Source: Candidatus Melainabacteria bacterium RIFCSPLOWO2_02_FULL_35_15 (lineage in GTDB: Bacteria; Cyanobacteriota; Vampirovibrionia; 2-02-FULL-35-15). Taken from it: DNA of 45,158 nt. A program made the translations under genes and the position numbers. Positions within the stretch are counted from its first letter, which is position 1. Every line of letters starts with the position of its first letter. Location of the stretch: contig MFRN01000037.1 in assembly GCA_001784585.1 (NCBI GenBank), positions 1-45,158 on the forward strand. The letters are read 5' to 3'. Below, in pieces: positions 8,379 through 15,851 of the stretch. The notes beneath the pieces were generated by a model that saw only the letters and a program-made list of their open reading frames with translations, was not told where the DNA came from and did not search any database.

Positions 8379-8993
8379 CTACGGACTCACAAGACTATAA
8401 CCGACAATCGTACTCCACTCTCCGGTTTCATGAAAAAAATCCGGTGAAATACTATAGTTTGATGTAAGCTGAAACCAGTTATTTTTATTTTCCGGATCTT
8501 TGTCAAGAGAAGTTTTACTTAAACCAATTAAAACATCAGTTGGACCATTTGTAGATATCTGACTTAAGTTTGCTGTTTGATTAAACGGAGATAATAATTT
8601 TCCTGCATTTGGATTTGCTTTTGAGCCAGTCTGAGTGGTAAAGCTTAGTGAAATGTCTTTTGGATCTATATTAACCGGTGAATCAGATACATTACTCCTT
8701 TGAGCAGTTAGTTTCCATGAGTTTAAATTTGTTCTTATTCTGATTGATGATGAACCATAGACAACTGAATTATTTAAATCCGGTGTCAGTTTTAAATTTA
8801 CATTTATAGTTGGATTAGTTCCGGATTTATTATCATTTTCACTATCAGTAATAATTAACTTGCCACTGACAGTAATATTTAATGGTACTGTAGCCTGATT
8901 GGATCTGGCTGTTAAATTACTTAAAACAAAAAACACACAACAAGAAATAATAAGCAAAAACAAAAACCTTGTTGTGTGTGTGTTTATAGTCAT
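8379..8993 (-). CDS. Secreted pilin-like beta-rich protein, paralogue 1
   Basis: The 204-aa protein has a signal peptide (about residues 8-32) and a mature domain that starts VPLNITVSGKLIITD and ends in YSLVSP. It shares with three neighbours the blocks LTPDL, IRIRTN.NSWKLTAQR, AGKLLSPF, KTS and PDFF. Short alternating hydrophobic strands, an N-terminal strand resembling a donor strand, and the GTxxxxITYNLVSP-type last strand suggest an Ig-like secreted subunit such as a pilin or coat protein. It is the most diverged copy and lies at the promoter-distal end of the cluster. No cysteines occur in the mature part. Confidence 0.72.
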   Translation of the reverse strand: MTINTHTTRFLFLLIISCCVFFVLSNLTARSNQATVPLNITVSGKLIITDSENDNKSGTNPTINVNLKLTPDLNNSVVYGSSSIRIRTNLNSWKLTAQRSNVSDSPVNIDPKDISLSFTTQTGSKANPNAGKLLSPFNQTANLSQISTNGPTDVLIGLSKTSLDKDPENKNNWFQLTSNYSISPDFFHETGEWSTIVGYSLVSP

Positions 8994-9059
8994 GAAATGA
9001 AAGATGATTTTGGCTAGGAAACTAGTACTTAAAGATTAGTTCTTCTAGTCTAGTAGATA

Positions 9060-9068
9060 TGTCCTATA
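9060..9068 (-). promoter_or_regulatory. TATAGGACA motif upstream of pilin-like gene 1
   Basis: The nonamer (minus strand) occurs here and twice upstream of paralogue 4 (14115-14123 and 14196-14204). It is a candidate operator or promoter element of the locus. Confidence 0.3.
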
Positions 9069-9143
9069 CATCGTCCATTATTTTATAAAAAAATTATATT
9101 TAAGTTAAAAGAGGCAGATGATTTAAAAAGTCTAAGGAAAACC

Positions 9144-9746
9144 CTATGGGCTAACCAGATTATACGTAATAGTAGTTCTCCATGTGCCTGGCTGGAAGAA
9201 AAAGTCTGGCAGAATGCTGTACAGGGTATTAACCTGAAAATAATTATTAGTGTTTGTATTGTCTCTGGCAGTCGATGTTTTTGCTGTACCGCTGATTACA
9301 TCAACTGGTGCTGAAGTAGAAATACTGCTTAAATCTGTGCCTGCATTAAATGGAGCTACAAGTGTTCCTGCCATTGCATTTGCATTTGTACCGGCCTGAG
9401 TAGTTACTGACAAAGTTATATCCATTGCCACAATGTTTGTAGGGCCTGTATCAATTTCTGTGGTTCTTTGTGCAGTAAGCCTCCATGTAGATCTATTTGT
9501 CCTTATCCTGAAGTTTGCATCTCCGGTTACCGGAGCAGTCCCTAGATCAGGTGTTATAGAGAGGTTTACGTTAATGGTTGGATTTTTACCTGCGCTTGAA
9601 TCATTTGAAGCATCAGAAATTGTAAGGGTTCCATTTACAGTTATGTTTACTGGAATAGTGGCTGACTGAGAATAAGATTTTAATGGTGTTATTAGCAAGA
9701 TTAACAACACAAACAGACCTATAAAAATGTAATATTTTCTTTTCAT
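9144..9746 (-). CDS. Secreted pilin-like beta-rich protein, paralogue 2
   Basis: The ATG at 9746 gives 200 aa, the same length as the other paralogues, and puts the positively charged MKRKYY directly before the signal-peptide core. The longer frame to 9785 would add 13 residues and is not favoured. The mature protein starts near ATIPVNITVNGTLTISD and carries the family blocks SITPDLG, FRIRTNRSTWRLTAQRT, AGTLVAPFN, SGTAKTS, NTNNYFQVN and PDFFFQPGTW, ending in ITYNLVSP. A secreted, probably polymerising or surface-bound subunit is inferred from the beta-sandwich-like pattern and the linked usher-like gene. Confidence 0.75.
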   Translation of the reverse strand: MKRKYYIFIGLFVLLILLITPLKSYSQSATIPVNITVNGTLTISDASNDSSAGKNPTINVNLSITPDLGTAPVTGDANFRIRTNRSTWRLTAQRTTEIDTGPTNIVAMDITLSVTTQAGTNANAMAGTLVAPFNAGTDLSSISTSAPVDVISGTAKTSTARDNTNTNNYFQVNTLYSILPDFFFQPGTWRTTITYNLVSP

Positions 9747-9827
9747 TGATTTTATGTAGGGCTGGTACCATGTATTTCTTTCCACAAATTTCTAAAATAT
9801 ATCTGGTAATTTTGTACCAAAAACAGT

Positions 9828-9855
9828 GCAGGTGCTGACTGTAATCAGCACCTGC
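9828..9855 (-). terminator. Rho-independent terminator after pilin-like gene 3
   Basis: A perfect 11-bp stem (GCAGGTGCTGA and its complement) with a 6-nt loop is followed on the minus strand by ACTGTTTTTGG. It lies 18 nt beyond the stop of paralogue 3 and so separates it from paralogue 2. Confidence 0.75.
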
Positions 9856-9873
9856 AAAAGACCGGATTCTCTA

Positions 9874-10476
9874 TTATGGAGAAACCAGGTTATATGTGAT
9901 GGTTGAACTGAATGTTCCCGGTGTGTAGAAGAAGTCTGGTTGTATGCTGTAAGTTGTACCTACCTGAAACCAGTTGTTAGTATTATTAGCATCTCTTGCA
10001 GATGATGTTTTGGCAGTACCAGTAATAACATCTACAGTAGTTGCAGTAGTAATACTTGACAAGTTAGTTTGTGCGGTAAATGGAGCTACCAGAGCACCAG
10101 CATTTGCATTTGCACTTGAACCGGCTGATTTTGCAATGTCAACCAGCACATCAGTGTCTGCAATGCTTGTATCACCAGCATCTGAAGCAGTTCTTTGAGC
10201 TGTAAGTCTCCAGGCAGAACGATTTGATCTTATTCTGAAGTTGGCACTTCCACTTTGCAGTGTATGTCCAAGGTCAGGAGTTACGGTTAAGCTGACGTTC
10301 TTTGTAGGATCTTTTCCAGCCATTGTATCATTGTCACCATCAGAAACAACCAGTGAACCGTTAACTGCGATTGACAATGGTACTGTTCCGGTTTCTGCCT
10401 TTATCTCCGATATTGTTATTGAATTTACACAGAGTAAAAGCAATATCAATAATAGGCCACGCATTTGTTTTAACAT
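9874..10476 (-). CDS. Secreted pilin-like beta-rich protein, paralogue 3
   Basis: The 200-aa protein has a signal peptide (MLKQMRGLLLILLLLCVNSI) and a mature region starting near TVPLSIAVNGSLVVSD. Family blocks are TVTPDLG, FRIRSNRSAWRLTAQRT, AGALVAPF, TGTAKTSSARD, NTNNWFQVG and PDFFYTPGTF, ending ITYNLVSP. A good SD (AAGGAAGG) precedes the ATG. It is the first gene after the usher-like gene in the direction of transcription and is followed by a strong terminator, so it may be co-transcribed with the usher-like gene. Confidence 0.76.
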   Translation of the reverse strand: MLKQMRGLLLILLLLCVNSITISEIKAETGTVPLSIAVNGSLVVSDGDNDTMAGKDPTKNVSLTVTPDLGHTLQSGSANFRIRSNRSAWRLTAQRTASDAGDTSIADTDVLVDIAKSAGSSANANAGALVAPFTAQTNLSSITTATTVDVITGTAKTSSARDANNTNNWFQVGTTYSIQPDFFYTPGTFSSTITYNLVSP

Positions 10477-10692
10477 AGTTTTTCCTTCCTTTTCTTTCTG
10501 GCAACCTGGATGTTATCTGGATAAAAGCTCTTTGATTCAGAAAATAGTTTGGATATAAATTTTTCCTAGCCATAAGAAAAAAATCATCTTCCAAGTCATT
10601 GACCTTTTGTTCCAATAACCTTTTTTGGTTACCTGTTATTTCTATCGGTATAAAATATCTACTCGGTAAAAATTAGGATCATATTACTAGGA

Positions 10693-13353
10693 CTAAAATA
10701 CTTTAATTTCTTCAGGTCTGGTTTTATATCTGATTGGAAGATATAAGTTATCTGTCTTTTCTTTTCCGCGGACTTCAATTTCTATATCTTTCGGGTCAGT
10801 TTCTAATTCTTCCGGAAGAAAATCAGGGTCAACTTTTAATTTATATTTCCCGGGTTTTACATCACCTAGTACAAATGAACCTCCTGTATTTGTTAAGGTC
10901 TCAAAATCAGTACCTTCCAGATAAACTCTAATATCCTGGAGCTCTGGTTCTTCTTCCAGTTTCATTGTAGGTTCATTTGCAAGCTCAAGTTTTCCACCCA
11001 GTGCTCCAAAGTAAGCAAGAATAAAATCAAAATTAGTTTCTTTCCCGGCTTCCACCTTTATATCTACTGATTCCGGTGTAATTGATGTTAAATAGGATGG
11101 CAAATCAGAAAATTCAATTCTTACTCTGTGTATTCCTGGAGTAAGGCTGGGGAATTCAAATGTGCCATCTTTATTTGTAGTAATTGTATAATTCCCGAGA
11201 TTAATTCTTACGTTTTCCATTCCTCTTTCTCTTGTTGTTCCGGGCAGAATAATTTTATTCTGCTCAGTTGGCTTTCTTGGATTTTCTTCCAGTACAATAA
11301 CTTTTCCTTTTATTCTGCCAATGGTTTGCGCTTCTCCAAGGCCAGGCAGGTTACCTGCATTTTTTCCGCGCAGGTTGTACTGGTAGATACCGGAGAGTGA
11401 TGTTAAGAACTTTGTTTTATCATAGTGAAGGCTGAGCTGGTTTTTTTTATTTACCTGATAATTCAGATTCAAACTGTAAAGTGAACTTGGGCTGTCATTC
11501 TGTGGTAGCAGAGCACCGGTTTGTACTAAAAGATTCAATTTATTATCTAAAACAGGTCCAAGATTTATTCCAAATCTTACTTGTTTATACAGCTTACTGC
11601 CCTGTATATAACTCTGTAGTCCAAAAAATCTATTAATTGATTTATTTATATTTAAGTCATAAGTTTGAAACTTGGTTACTGATTTTTCTCCAATTGATGT
11701 TAACTTTAAGGGTTTGTCATCTGCAAAAGTAAAATAATTTATACTTGCGGAAAAGTTTACCGTTCTCCAGTTTTTCATTATGCTTGTTCTAAAAAATGAG
11801 TTGGTTCTTCTTTCTATTAAAGTTTCCAAATCTACTGTGGAAATGTTTGTCATGTTTATAGGAAATAAAACATTGTCAATTGCTCTTGTAGAAGATATTT
11901 GAGAATCATTCTTTGAGTAGCTTGTTAATATTGTTGGACCTTTTTTAAATGGAGTAGCTGAAGCAAAGATATTTGTAACACTGTAGTCATTTGGTTTTTG
12001 AGAGTTTAGATTATATTTTCCAATTGAGTGACTAATGCCAATATTTGATCTTGGAGGTGTTATATTTAATCCAAAAGTTGTTTCATTTCTGTCATGGTAA
12101 AAAGGATTTCCCGATAAAGTATAAAATCCAGGAGAATAATAAGCTCCTTTTGAAAAGAAACTTACCCAGTCTTTTGGTTTTAATCTGACTAAAATATCTC
12201 CGCCAGGACCCTGACTTGATTTTCCTGTAACCTTGTCATTTGAAGCGCCAAAAGCTAAGTTTAAATTTCCTTCAAAATATTTCCCGGTTTTTGTAGCGCT
12301 TAGTGCAAATAAACCTCCGCTTTGTTTTGATCTGACAAGTGAGTTTGTTATGGTGTCATTGTAAGCAGCTTCTCCAATTGAAAACTGCCATGGCTTATTC
12401 GGTGAAGTGGACCATTCAGCGACTTCTGCAAGCCTTCCATATTTTACAAATGAAAGATTTCTGCCTAAGATTTTTCCATTTGTAGGTAAAAAACCTGTTC
12501 CAAAAATAAATTTACTGTCCTTTAATAGTCCGCTAGTCTGAACCTGTACTCCTCTAAGAGTAATTCCTCCGATTAACGGTGACTTGATTAAACTTAGAGG
12601 TTTATCACCTACATGAACCTGAAATGGAGAGGCATTTTTATAATATGAAAAATTCCCGGTATCAAAATTTATTAAAGGTGCATTAGTCCCTGACTTTATC
12701 AGAAAATCAGATGTTATTGCATAATTATCATTATGAAAGCCATTGTTTATTTCTGTCCTTCTTGTGTAAAATGACTGACTTTGTAACCAGTCAAATGAGT
12801 TTGTAACCGTTAAATAGTCTACTAGTAAATCTTTTACACCTTTTCTTGCAAGCGGTTGTACGGTGCCGACAGCATTACTTCCACTTCCAATAGTATTATT
12901 TAATACTAACTTGTCTTCTTCATTATCTTTTGATGTTAATCCAAGCAACATTACCAGTGCATTTGTCGGAACCATTTGTGAATCAGCTCCTGTAATTATT
13001 CTGTTATAGCCAAAGAGGGTTTTAAATGGTCTGTTGTTTATAGTTACTATTCCGTTTCTGACATTTAACTGAACTATTGATTTATCTCTGTACCTTTGAA
13101 TTGTAATTGTGCCATTTACAAGATCTGTGGTTACCCTGTCCTGTAATTTTTCAGCAATTTCTTCAAGTGGAAAAAGCCATATATCGTTGTCAAGAATCGG
13201 TTTTTTGTTAAATATTACTTTTTGATCGTTCAGTATAACTTCAGGCGGTTCAGGTACGAGCTGAGAAATGACAGGTAAAGCAAAAATAAATGAAGTATAC
13301 GTCAATAAAGACAAAACAAATAAAATATTTTTTCTTTTTAAGAAAAATTCCAT
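10693..13353 (-). CDS. Usher-like outer-membrane beta-barrel protein with N-terminal stalk domain and C-terminal Ig-like domains
   Basis: From the ATG at 13353 the protein is 886 aa. The frame extends to 13404, but those 17 codons run over a hairpin, and MEFFLKRKNILFVLSLLTYT makes a normal signal peptide. Residues about 35-150 resemble copper-amine-oxidase N-like stalk repeats (EVILNDQKVIFNKKP, then TGADSQMVPTNALVMLLGL). Residues about 165-660 are rich in alternating aromatic/polar strands, as in a large outer-membrane barrel. The last about 200 residues hold two carboxypeptidase-regulatory-like beta domains (GNYTITTNKDGTFEFPSLTPG and GGSFVLGDVKPGKYKL). Flanking pilin-like genes suggest it secretes or anchors those subunits. 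A homologous usher family is not proven, and no chaperone gene is adjacent. Confidence 0.65.
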   Translation of the reverse strand: MEFFLKRKNILFVLSLLTYTSFIFALPVISQLVPEPPEVILNDQKVIFNKKPILDNDIWLFPLEEIAEKLQDRVTTDLVNGTITIQRYRDKSIVQLNVRNGIVTINNRPFKTLFGYNRIITGADSQMVPTNALVMLLGLTSKDNEEDKLVLNNTIGSGSNAVGTVQPLARKGVKDLLVDYLTVTNSFDWLQSQSFYTRRTEINNGFHNDNYAITSDFLIKSGTNAPLINFDTGNFSYYKNASPFQVHVGDKPLSLIKSPLIGGITLRGVQVQTSGLLKDSKFIFGTGFLPTNGKILGRNLSFVKYGRLAEVAEWSTSPNKPWQFSIGEAAYNDTITNSLVRSKQSGGLFALSATKTGKYFEGNLNLAFGASNDKVTGKSSQGPGGDILVRLKPKDWVSFFSKGAYYSPGFYTLSGNPFYHDRNETTFGLNITPPRSNIGISHSIGKYNLNSQKPNDYSVTNIFASATPFKKGPTILTSYSKNDSQISSTRAIDNVLFPINMTNISTVDLETLIERRTNSFFRTSIMKNWRTVNFSASINYFTFADDKPLKLTSIGEKSVTKFQTYDLNINKSINRFFGLQSYIQGSKLYKQVRFGINLGPVLDNKLNLLVQTGALLPQNDSPSSLYSLNLNYQVNKKNQLSLHYDKTKFLTSLSGIYQYNLRGKNAGNLPGLGEAQTIGRIKGKVIVLEENPRKPTEQNKIILPGTTRERGMENVRINLGNYTITTNKDGTFEFPSLTPGIHRVRIEFSDLPSYLTSITPESVDIKVEAGKETNFDFILAYFGALGGKLELANEPTMKLEEEPELQDIRVYLEGTDFETLTNTGGSFVLGDVKPGKYKLKVDPDFLPEELETDPKDIEIEVRGKEKTDNLYLPIRYKTRPEEIKVF

Positions 13354-13371
13354 AAGAGAAAATAAGTAAAA

Positions 13372-13385
13372 GCGGGCTAACCCGC
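13372..13385 (-). terminator. Terminator-like hairpin between pilin-like gene 4 and the usher-like gene
   Basis: On the minus strand GCGGG-TTAG-CCCGC is followed by TTTTACTT. It lies just upstream of the preferred usher-like start (13353), about 105 nt after paralogue 4. It could terminate or attenuate, setting a high pilin-to-usher ratio. The stem is short. Confidence 0.45.
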
Positions 13386-13489
13386 CATTATTTACATTCC
13401 ACAAATGTTTCCATTAAAAAATATTTTTAAATAAAAAGTACTTTAATCCTAGTCTTATATGTTTAGTAATAATATTCTTTTGCATTTAT

Positions 13490-14092
13490 CTAGGGTGAAA
13501 TCAGGTTATATGTAATTATCGTACTATATGTACCTGGTGAATAGAAAAAGTCAGGAGCTATTCCATAAGTAGTGTTTACCTGGAAATAGTTATTTGTATT
13601 TGTTCCATCTTTTGTACTTGAAGTTTTTGCTGTTCCGCTTACTACACCAGCACTTGAAGCAGTAGGAATACTGTTCAGGTTTGTTAAAGCTGTAAATGGT
13701 GAAACAAGCATCCCTGCATTTGCATTTCCAGTTGAGCCTGCAGACTTTACAACTGATAAAGTAACATCAGTATCTGCAATGCCAGTGGAACCTGCATTGG
13801 AAACAGTTCTTTGAGCTGTAAGCCTCCAGGTAGTTCTATTTGTACGGATTCTAAAGTTTGCCTGACCAGTTACTATAGCTGCACCAAGATCAGGAGTAAC
13901 TGATAAGCTAACATTTATATTTGGATTTATACCAGACATAGAGTCATTTGAAGCATCAGTTATAACTAAAGCCCCGTTTACAGTAACATTTACAGGGACA
14001 GTAGCTGCTGTCTGGGCAGAAGCAATCTCTTCAGATGAATATAAAACAAGGATCGCTGTGACTGCAATTGAAAGAAGTAATTTTTTTACCAT
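13490..14092 (-). CDS. Secreted pilin-like beta-rich protein, paralogue 4
   Basis: The 200-aa protein has a signal peptide (about residues 1-26) and a mature region starting near ATVPVNVTVNGALVITD. It has the blocks SVTPDLG, FRIRTNRTTWRLTAQRT, AGMLVSPF, SGTAKTSS, NTNNYFQVN and PDFFYSPGTY, and ends ITYNLISP. The SD is strong (AGGAGG 5 nt before the ATG). It is the first structural gene of the block, directly downstream of the response regulator, and two TATAGGACA motifs lie in the gap. It may be the major subunit; that is inference from position and SD strength. Confidence 0.76.
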   Translation of the reverse strand: MVKKLLLSIAVTAILVLYSSEEIASAQTAATVPVNVTVNGALVITDASNDSMSGINPNINVSLSVTPDLGAAIVTGQANFRIRTNRTTWRLTAQRTVSNAGSTGIADTDVTLSVVKSAGSTGNANAGMLVSPFTALTNLNSIPTASSAGVVSGTAKTSSTKDGTNTNNYFQVNTTYGIAPDFFYSPGTYSTIITYNLISP

Positions 14093-14114
14093 AGGACCTC
14101 CTGTATTTTTAACG

Positions 14115-14123
14115 TGTCCTATA
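14115..14123 (-). promoter_or_regulatory. TATAGGACA motif, copy proximal to pilin-like gene 4
   Basis: The motif lies 22 nt upstream of the start codon. The identical nonamer is at 14196-14204 and 9060-9068. It may be a regulator site or part of a promoter. Confidence 0.3.
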
Positions 14124-14195
14124 TATCTATATTCGTCATTGCCTGAAAACCTAAATCCTGTAAATGTTCTAGTACACTGGAAAATTTGGTAGAGT

Positions 14196-14204
14196 TGTCC
14201 TATA
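14196..14204 (-). promoter_or_regulatory. TATAGGACA motif, distal copy upstream of pilin-like gene 4
   Basis: Second copy in the 141-nt gap between the response-regulator gene and paralogue 4, about 81 nt from the proximal copy (close to eight helical turns). Confidence 0.3.
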
Positions 14205-14233
14205 GTAATAAGAGTATTTTTTTATCTGCAAAT

Positions 14234-14932
14234 TTATCTTATCCGAGTTATTGACCATTTGTTGTTATATTTTGCAGGCTTTACATGTGAAAAATCCATA
14301 TTTTCATTTTTTTCTTTTAACAATCCAGCTTGAATTGCAATAGCTACTGCCTGAGACCTGTTTGAAATCCCCAGTTTTTTAAATATATTACTTATATGAT
14401 TTCTTATTGTAGAAGTGGTCAAATACAAAACTGATGAGATTTTTTTATTGGTTTCTCCTTTTGCAAGCAATGATAATATTTCCAGTTCTCTGCTTGTAAT
14501 GCCAGCTTCATTTATTATTTCCCGAGCTAAGCCAAGCTCTCTGTTGTTATTTTTAAATTTTTCATGTGTGTAGCGTAACGTGCGAACTATTTGTTTTGCA
14601 CTTACTTCTCCTTTAATAAAATAGCCTTGTGCACCGCTTTGTATAGCTCTTACTACTATATCTTCATCATCAAGACTGGTAAAAATAATCACAGGTTTAT
14701 TATGATAACTGGAATAAAATTCATAAAATGTTTCAAAACCTGTACTATCCGGTAACACCAAATCAAGTAAAACCAGATCAACAATTTTTTCCAGAGCTAA
14801 AGCTATTCCGCTATAAAGACTATTAGCAATAGTAACTTCACAAACACACTCGTTTTTTAAATATTCATTTATTAAAGAAACATCGGCAGGATTATCATTA
14901 ATAATTAGAACTTTAAGATTTTGTTCGTTCAT
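14234..14932 (-). CDS. NarL/FixJ-type response regulator
   Basis: The 232-aa protein has a receiver domain (about 8-120) with the acidic pair ND near 13-14, the phospho-acceptor Asp in VDLVLLDLVLPD, the Thr/Ser of IIFTS and the Lys of YFIKGE. A LuxR-type helix-turn-helix follows (about 145-205; ITSRELEILSLLAKGETNKKI and IRNHISNIFKKLGI). A short basic tail follows the HTH. It lies at the head of the pilin/usher-like block on the same strand and is its most likely regulator; no histidine kinase is adjacent. The ATG is not preceded by a clear SD. Confidence 0.9.
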   Translation of the reverse strand: MNEQNLKVLIINDNPADVSLINEYLKNECVCEVTIANSLYSGIALALEKIVDLVLLDLVLPDSTGFETFYEFYSSYHNKPVIIFTSLDDEDIVVRAIQSGAQGYFIKGEVSAKQIVRTLRYTHEKFKNNNRELGLAREIINEAGITSRELEILSLLAKGETNKKISSVLYLTTSTIRNHISNIFKKLGISNRSQAVAIAIQAGLLKEKNENMDFSHVKPAKYNNKWSITRIR

Positions 14933-15011
14933 TTTTTTCTTTTCATAGTTTTTTCAAAACACCTTGTCTTTTAGCATTTAACCCATAGGAATACTAAACA
15001 AAACCATAACG

Positions 15012-15039
15012 TTTCCATTTGTCATGTTTGCAATATAAT
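15012..15039 (+). promoter_or_regulatory. Promoter-like sequence of a possible small RNA
   Basis: TTTCCA at 15012-15017 and TATAAT at 15034-15039, spaced 16 nt, face an intergenic segment with no ORF. Confidence 0.35.
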
Positions 15040-15045
15040 GTCAAC

Positions 15046-15229
15046 CTTAAATGTGTCTGCAATGTATGAAGATCGTGTGCAGATAATAGCTATTAGTTTT
15101 TTAAATAGACTTAATTTATCTGCAGCAATATAAAACGCTCCCTTCAAACCGACTGTCTCTGGAGCAAGCTCTCGAGTTTTTCGCTCAGGCACAATAAAAA
15201 AAGCAAGCCAGATGGCTTGCTTTTTTTAT
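15046..15229 (+). ncRNA. Candidate small RNA, about 185 nt
   Basis: The segment lies between a -10-like TATAAT and a strong terminator, without an open frame. TGCAGATAA at 15078-15086 pairs perfectly with TTATCTGCA at 15116-15124. CTATT (15090-15094) pairs with AATAG (15104-15108) inside that hairpin. The size is like that of 6S RNA, but I do not recognise a 6S signature. The terminator also serves the convergent gene, so the whole call is tentative. Confidence 0.3.
15196..15229. terminator. Bidirectional rho-independent terminator
   Basis: AAGCAAGCC and GGCTTGCTT form a 9-bp stem with an AGAT loop, flanked by an A-run and a T-run. It works for the minus-strand gene at 15261-15659 and for any plus-strand transcript from 15046. 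Confidence 0.85.
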
Positions 15230-15260
15230 TTTATTTACTCTAGCTAATTATTACCAGTTA

Positions 15261-15659
15261 TTACCATTTAAACGGTTCATAATCAGTAAATTTGCCTGCC
15301 CAGCTGTAGTTTTCTGCTGTCCATGGTTTATCCCAGCCGTACTGGATGCCATCATATGCACCCATTACTATGCCTGATACTCCACCAGCTACTGCACCGA
15401 CAACACCACCGGTTAAAAATCCAACTGTCCTTTGTACTCCGCCATCTTTTTTCCCAAGTGCTTCGGCAGTGGCATCAGTTCCCCACATCCAGCCTTTTAC
15501 AAAGCCTCTGCTTAAACCAACTACCGGTCCTACTACAACTCCTGTAATAATACCTGTAGTTTGTTTGAGAATCTCTTCACCATCAGCTTTAGCTTGCATT
15601 GTGGTCATTGGAAACAAAAAGCTAACAACTAGTAAAAGTAAGAACAAATTCTTTTTCAT
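15261..15659 (-). CDS. Small exported glycine-zipper protein
   Basis: The 132-aa protein has a signal peptide (MKKNLFLLLLVVSFLFP, cleavage near AKA) and two Gly-rich amphipathic segments (TGIITGVVVGPVVGLSRG and GGVVGAVAGGVSGIVMGA) of glycine-zipper type, which usually pack in or on membranes. The C-terminal YEPFKW tail is aromatic. The layout recalls small exosortase-associated-like proteins, but the family is not certain. SD AAGGAG precedes the ATG, and a strong terminator follows, so it is a single-gene unit. Confidence 0.7.
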   Translation of the reverse strand: MKKNLFLLLLVVSFLFPMTTMQAKADGEEILKQTTGIITGVVVGPVVGLSRGFVKGWMWGTDATAEALGKKDGGVQRTVGFLTGGVVGAVAGGVSGIVMGAYDGIQYGWDKPWTAENYSWAGKFTDYEPFKW

Positions 15660-15836
15660 ATTTACACTCCTTATAAGACTTCCCTAAGAAGAACTTTTTT
15701 ACAATGAAGTAGTATATCATCATAAAAAATAATGCAAGTATGTTTATAAAGTTATTGTTTCTGCCATACTGAAGCATTAACAATTTCCATTAGTTCAGGG
15801 TAAATTTTCCCTGATAAACGGGAACTTTTCTGATGC

Positions 15837-15842
15837 TACAAT
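15837..15842 (+). promoter_or_regulatory. Extended -10 box of ispH
   Basis: TGC-TACAAT ends 9 nt before the ispH ATG, allowing a leader of at most a few bases. Confidence 0.4.
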
Positions 15843-15851
15843 AACAAATCT

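Larger units (their letters stand above)
14933..15260. other. Gene-free gap between response regulator and glycine-zipper gene
   Basis: This 328-bp gap has no credible coding frame. It holds a plus-strand promoter-like sequence (15012-15039), a folded segment and a bidirectional terminator (15196-15229), described separately as a possible small RNA gene. Confidence 0.6.

Noticed and set aside
8223-8447. 74-aa plus-strand ORF across the GC-rich island
   Set aside because: It runs through the MITE-like element and into the antisense of a pilin-like gene. There is no SD and the composition is Arg/Pro-rich, as expected for a GC-rich spurious frame.
10361-10615. 84-aa minus-strand ORF upstream of pilin-like gene 3
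   Set aside because: It is out of frame with the signal peptide of paralogue 3 and shows no domain. The gap 10477-10692 looks like ordinary leader sequence.
13354-13404. 17-residue N-terminal extension of the usher-like protein
   Set aside because: It would be encoded by a terminator-like hairpin and would bury the signal peptide. The ATG at 13353 gives a normal secretion signal.
15346-15687. Pro-rich plus-strand ORF
   Set aside because: It is the antisense shadow of the glycine-zipper gene (Gly codons read as Pro on the other strand). It has no SD, and its start lies in the coding region of the minus-strand gene.
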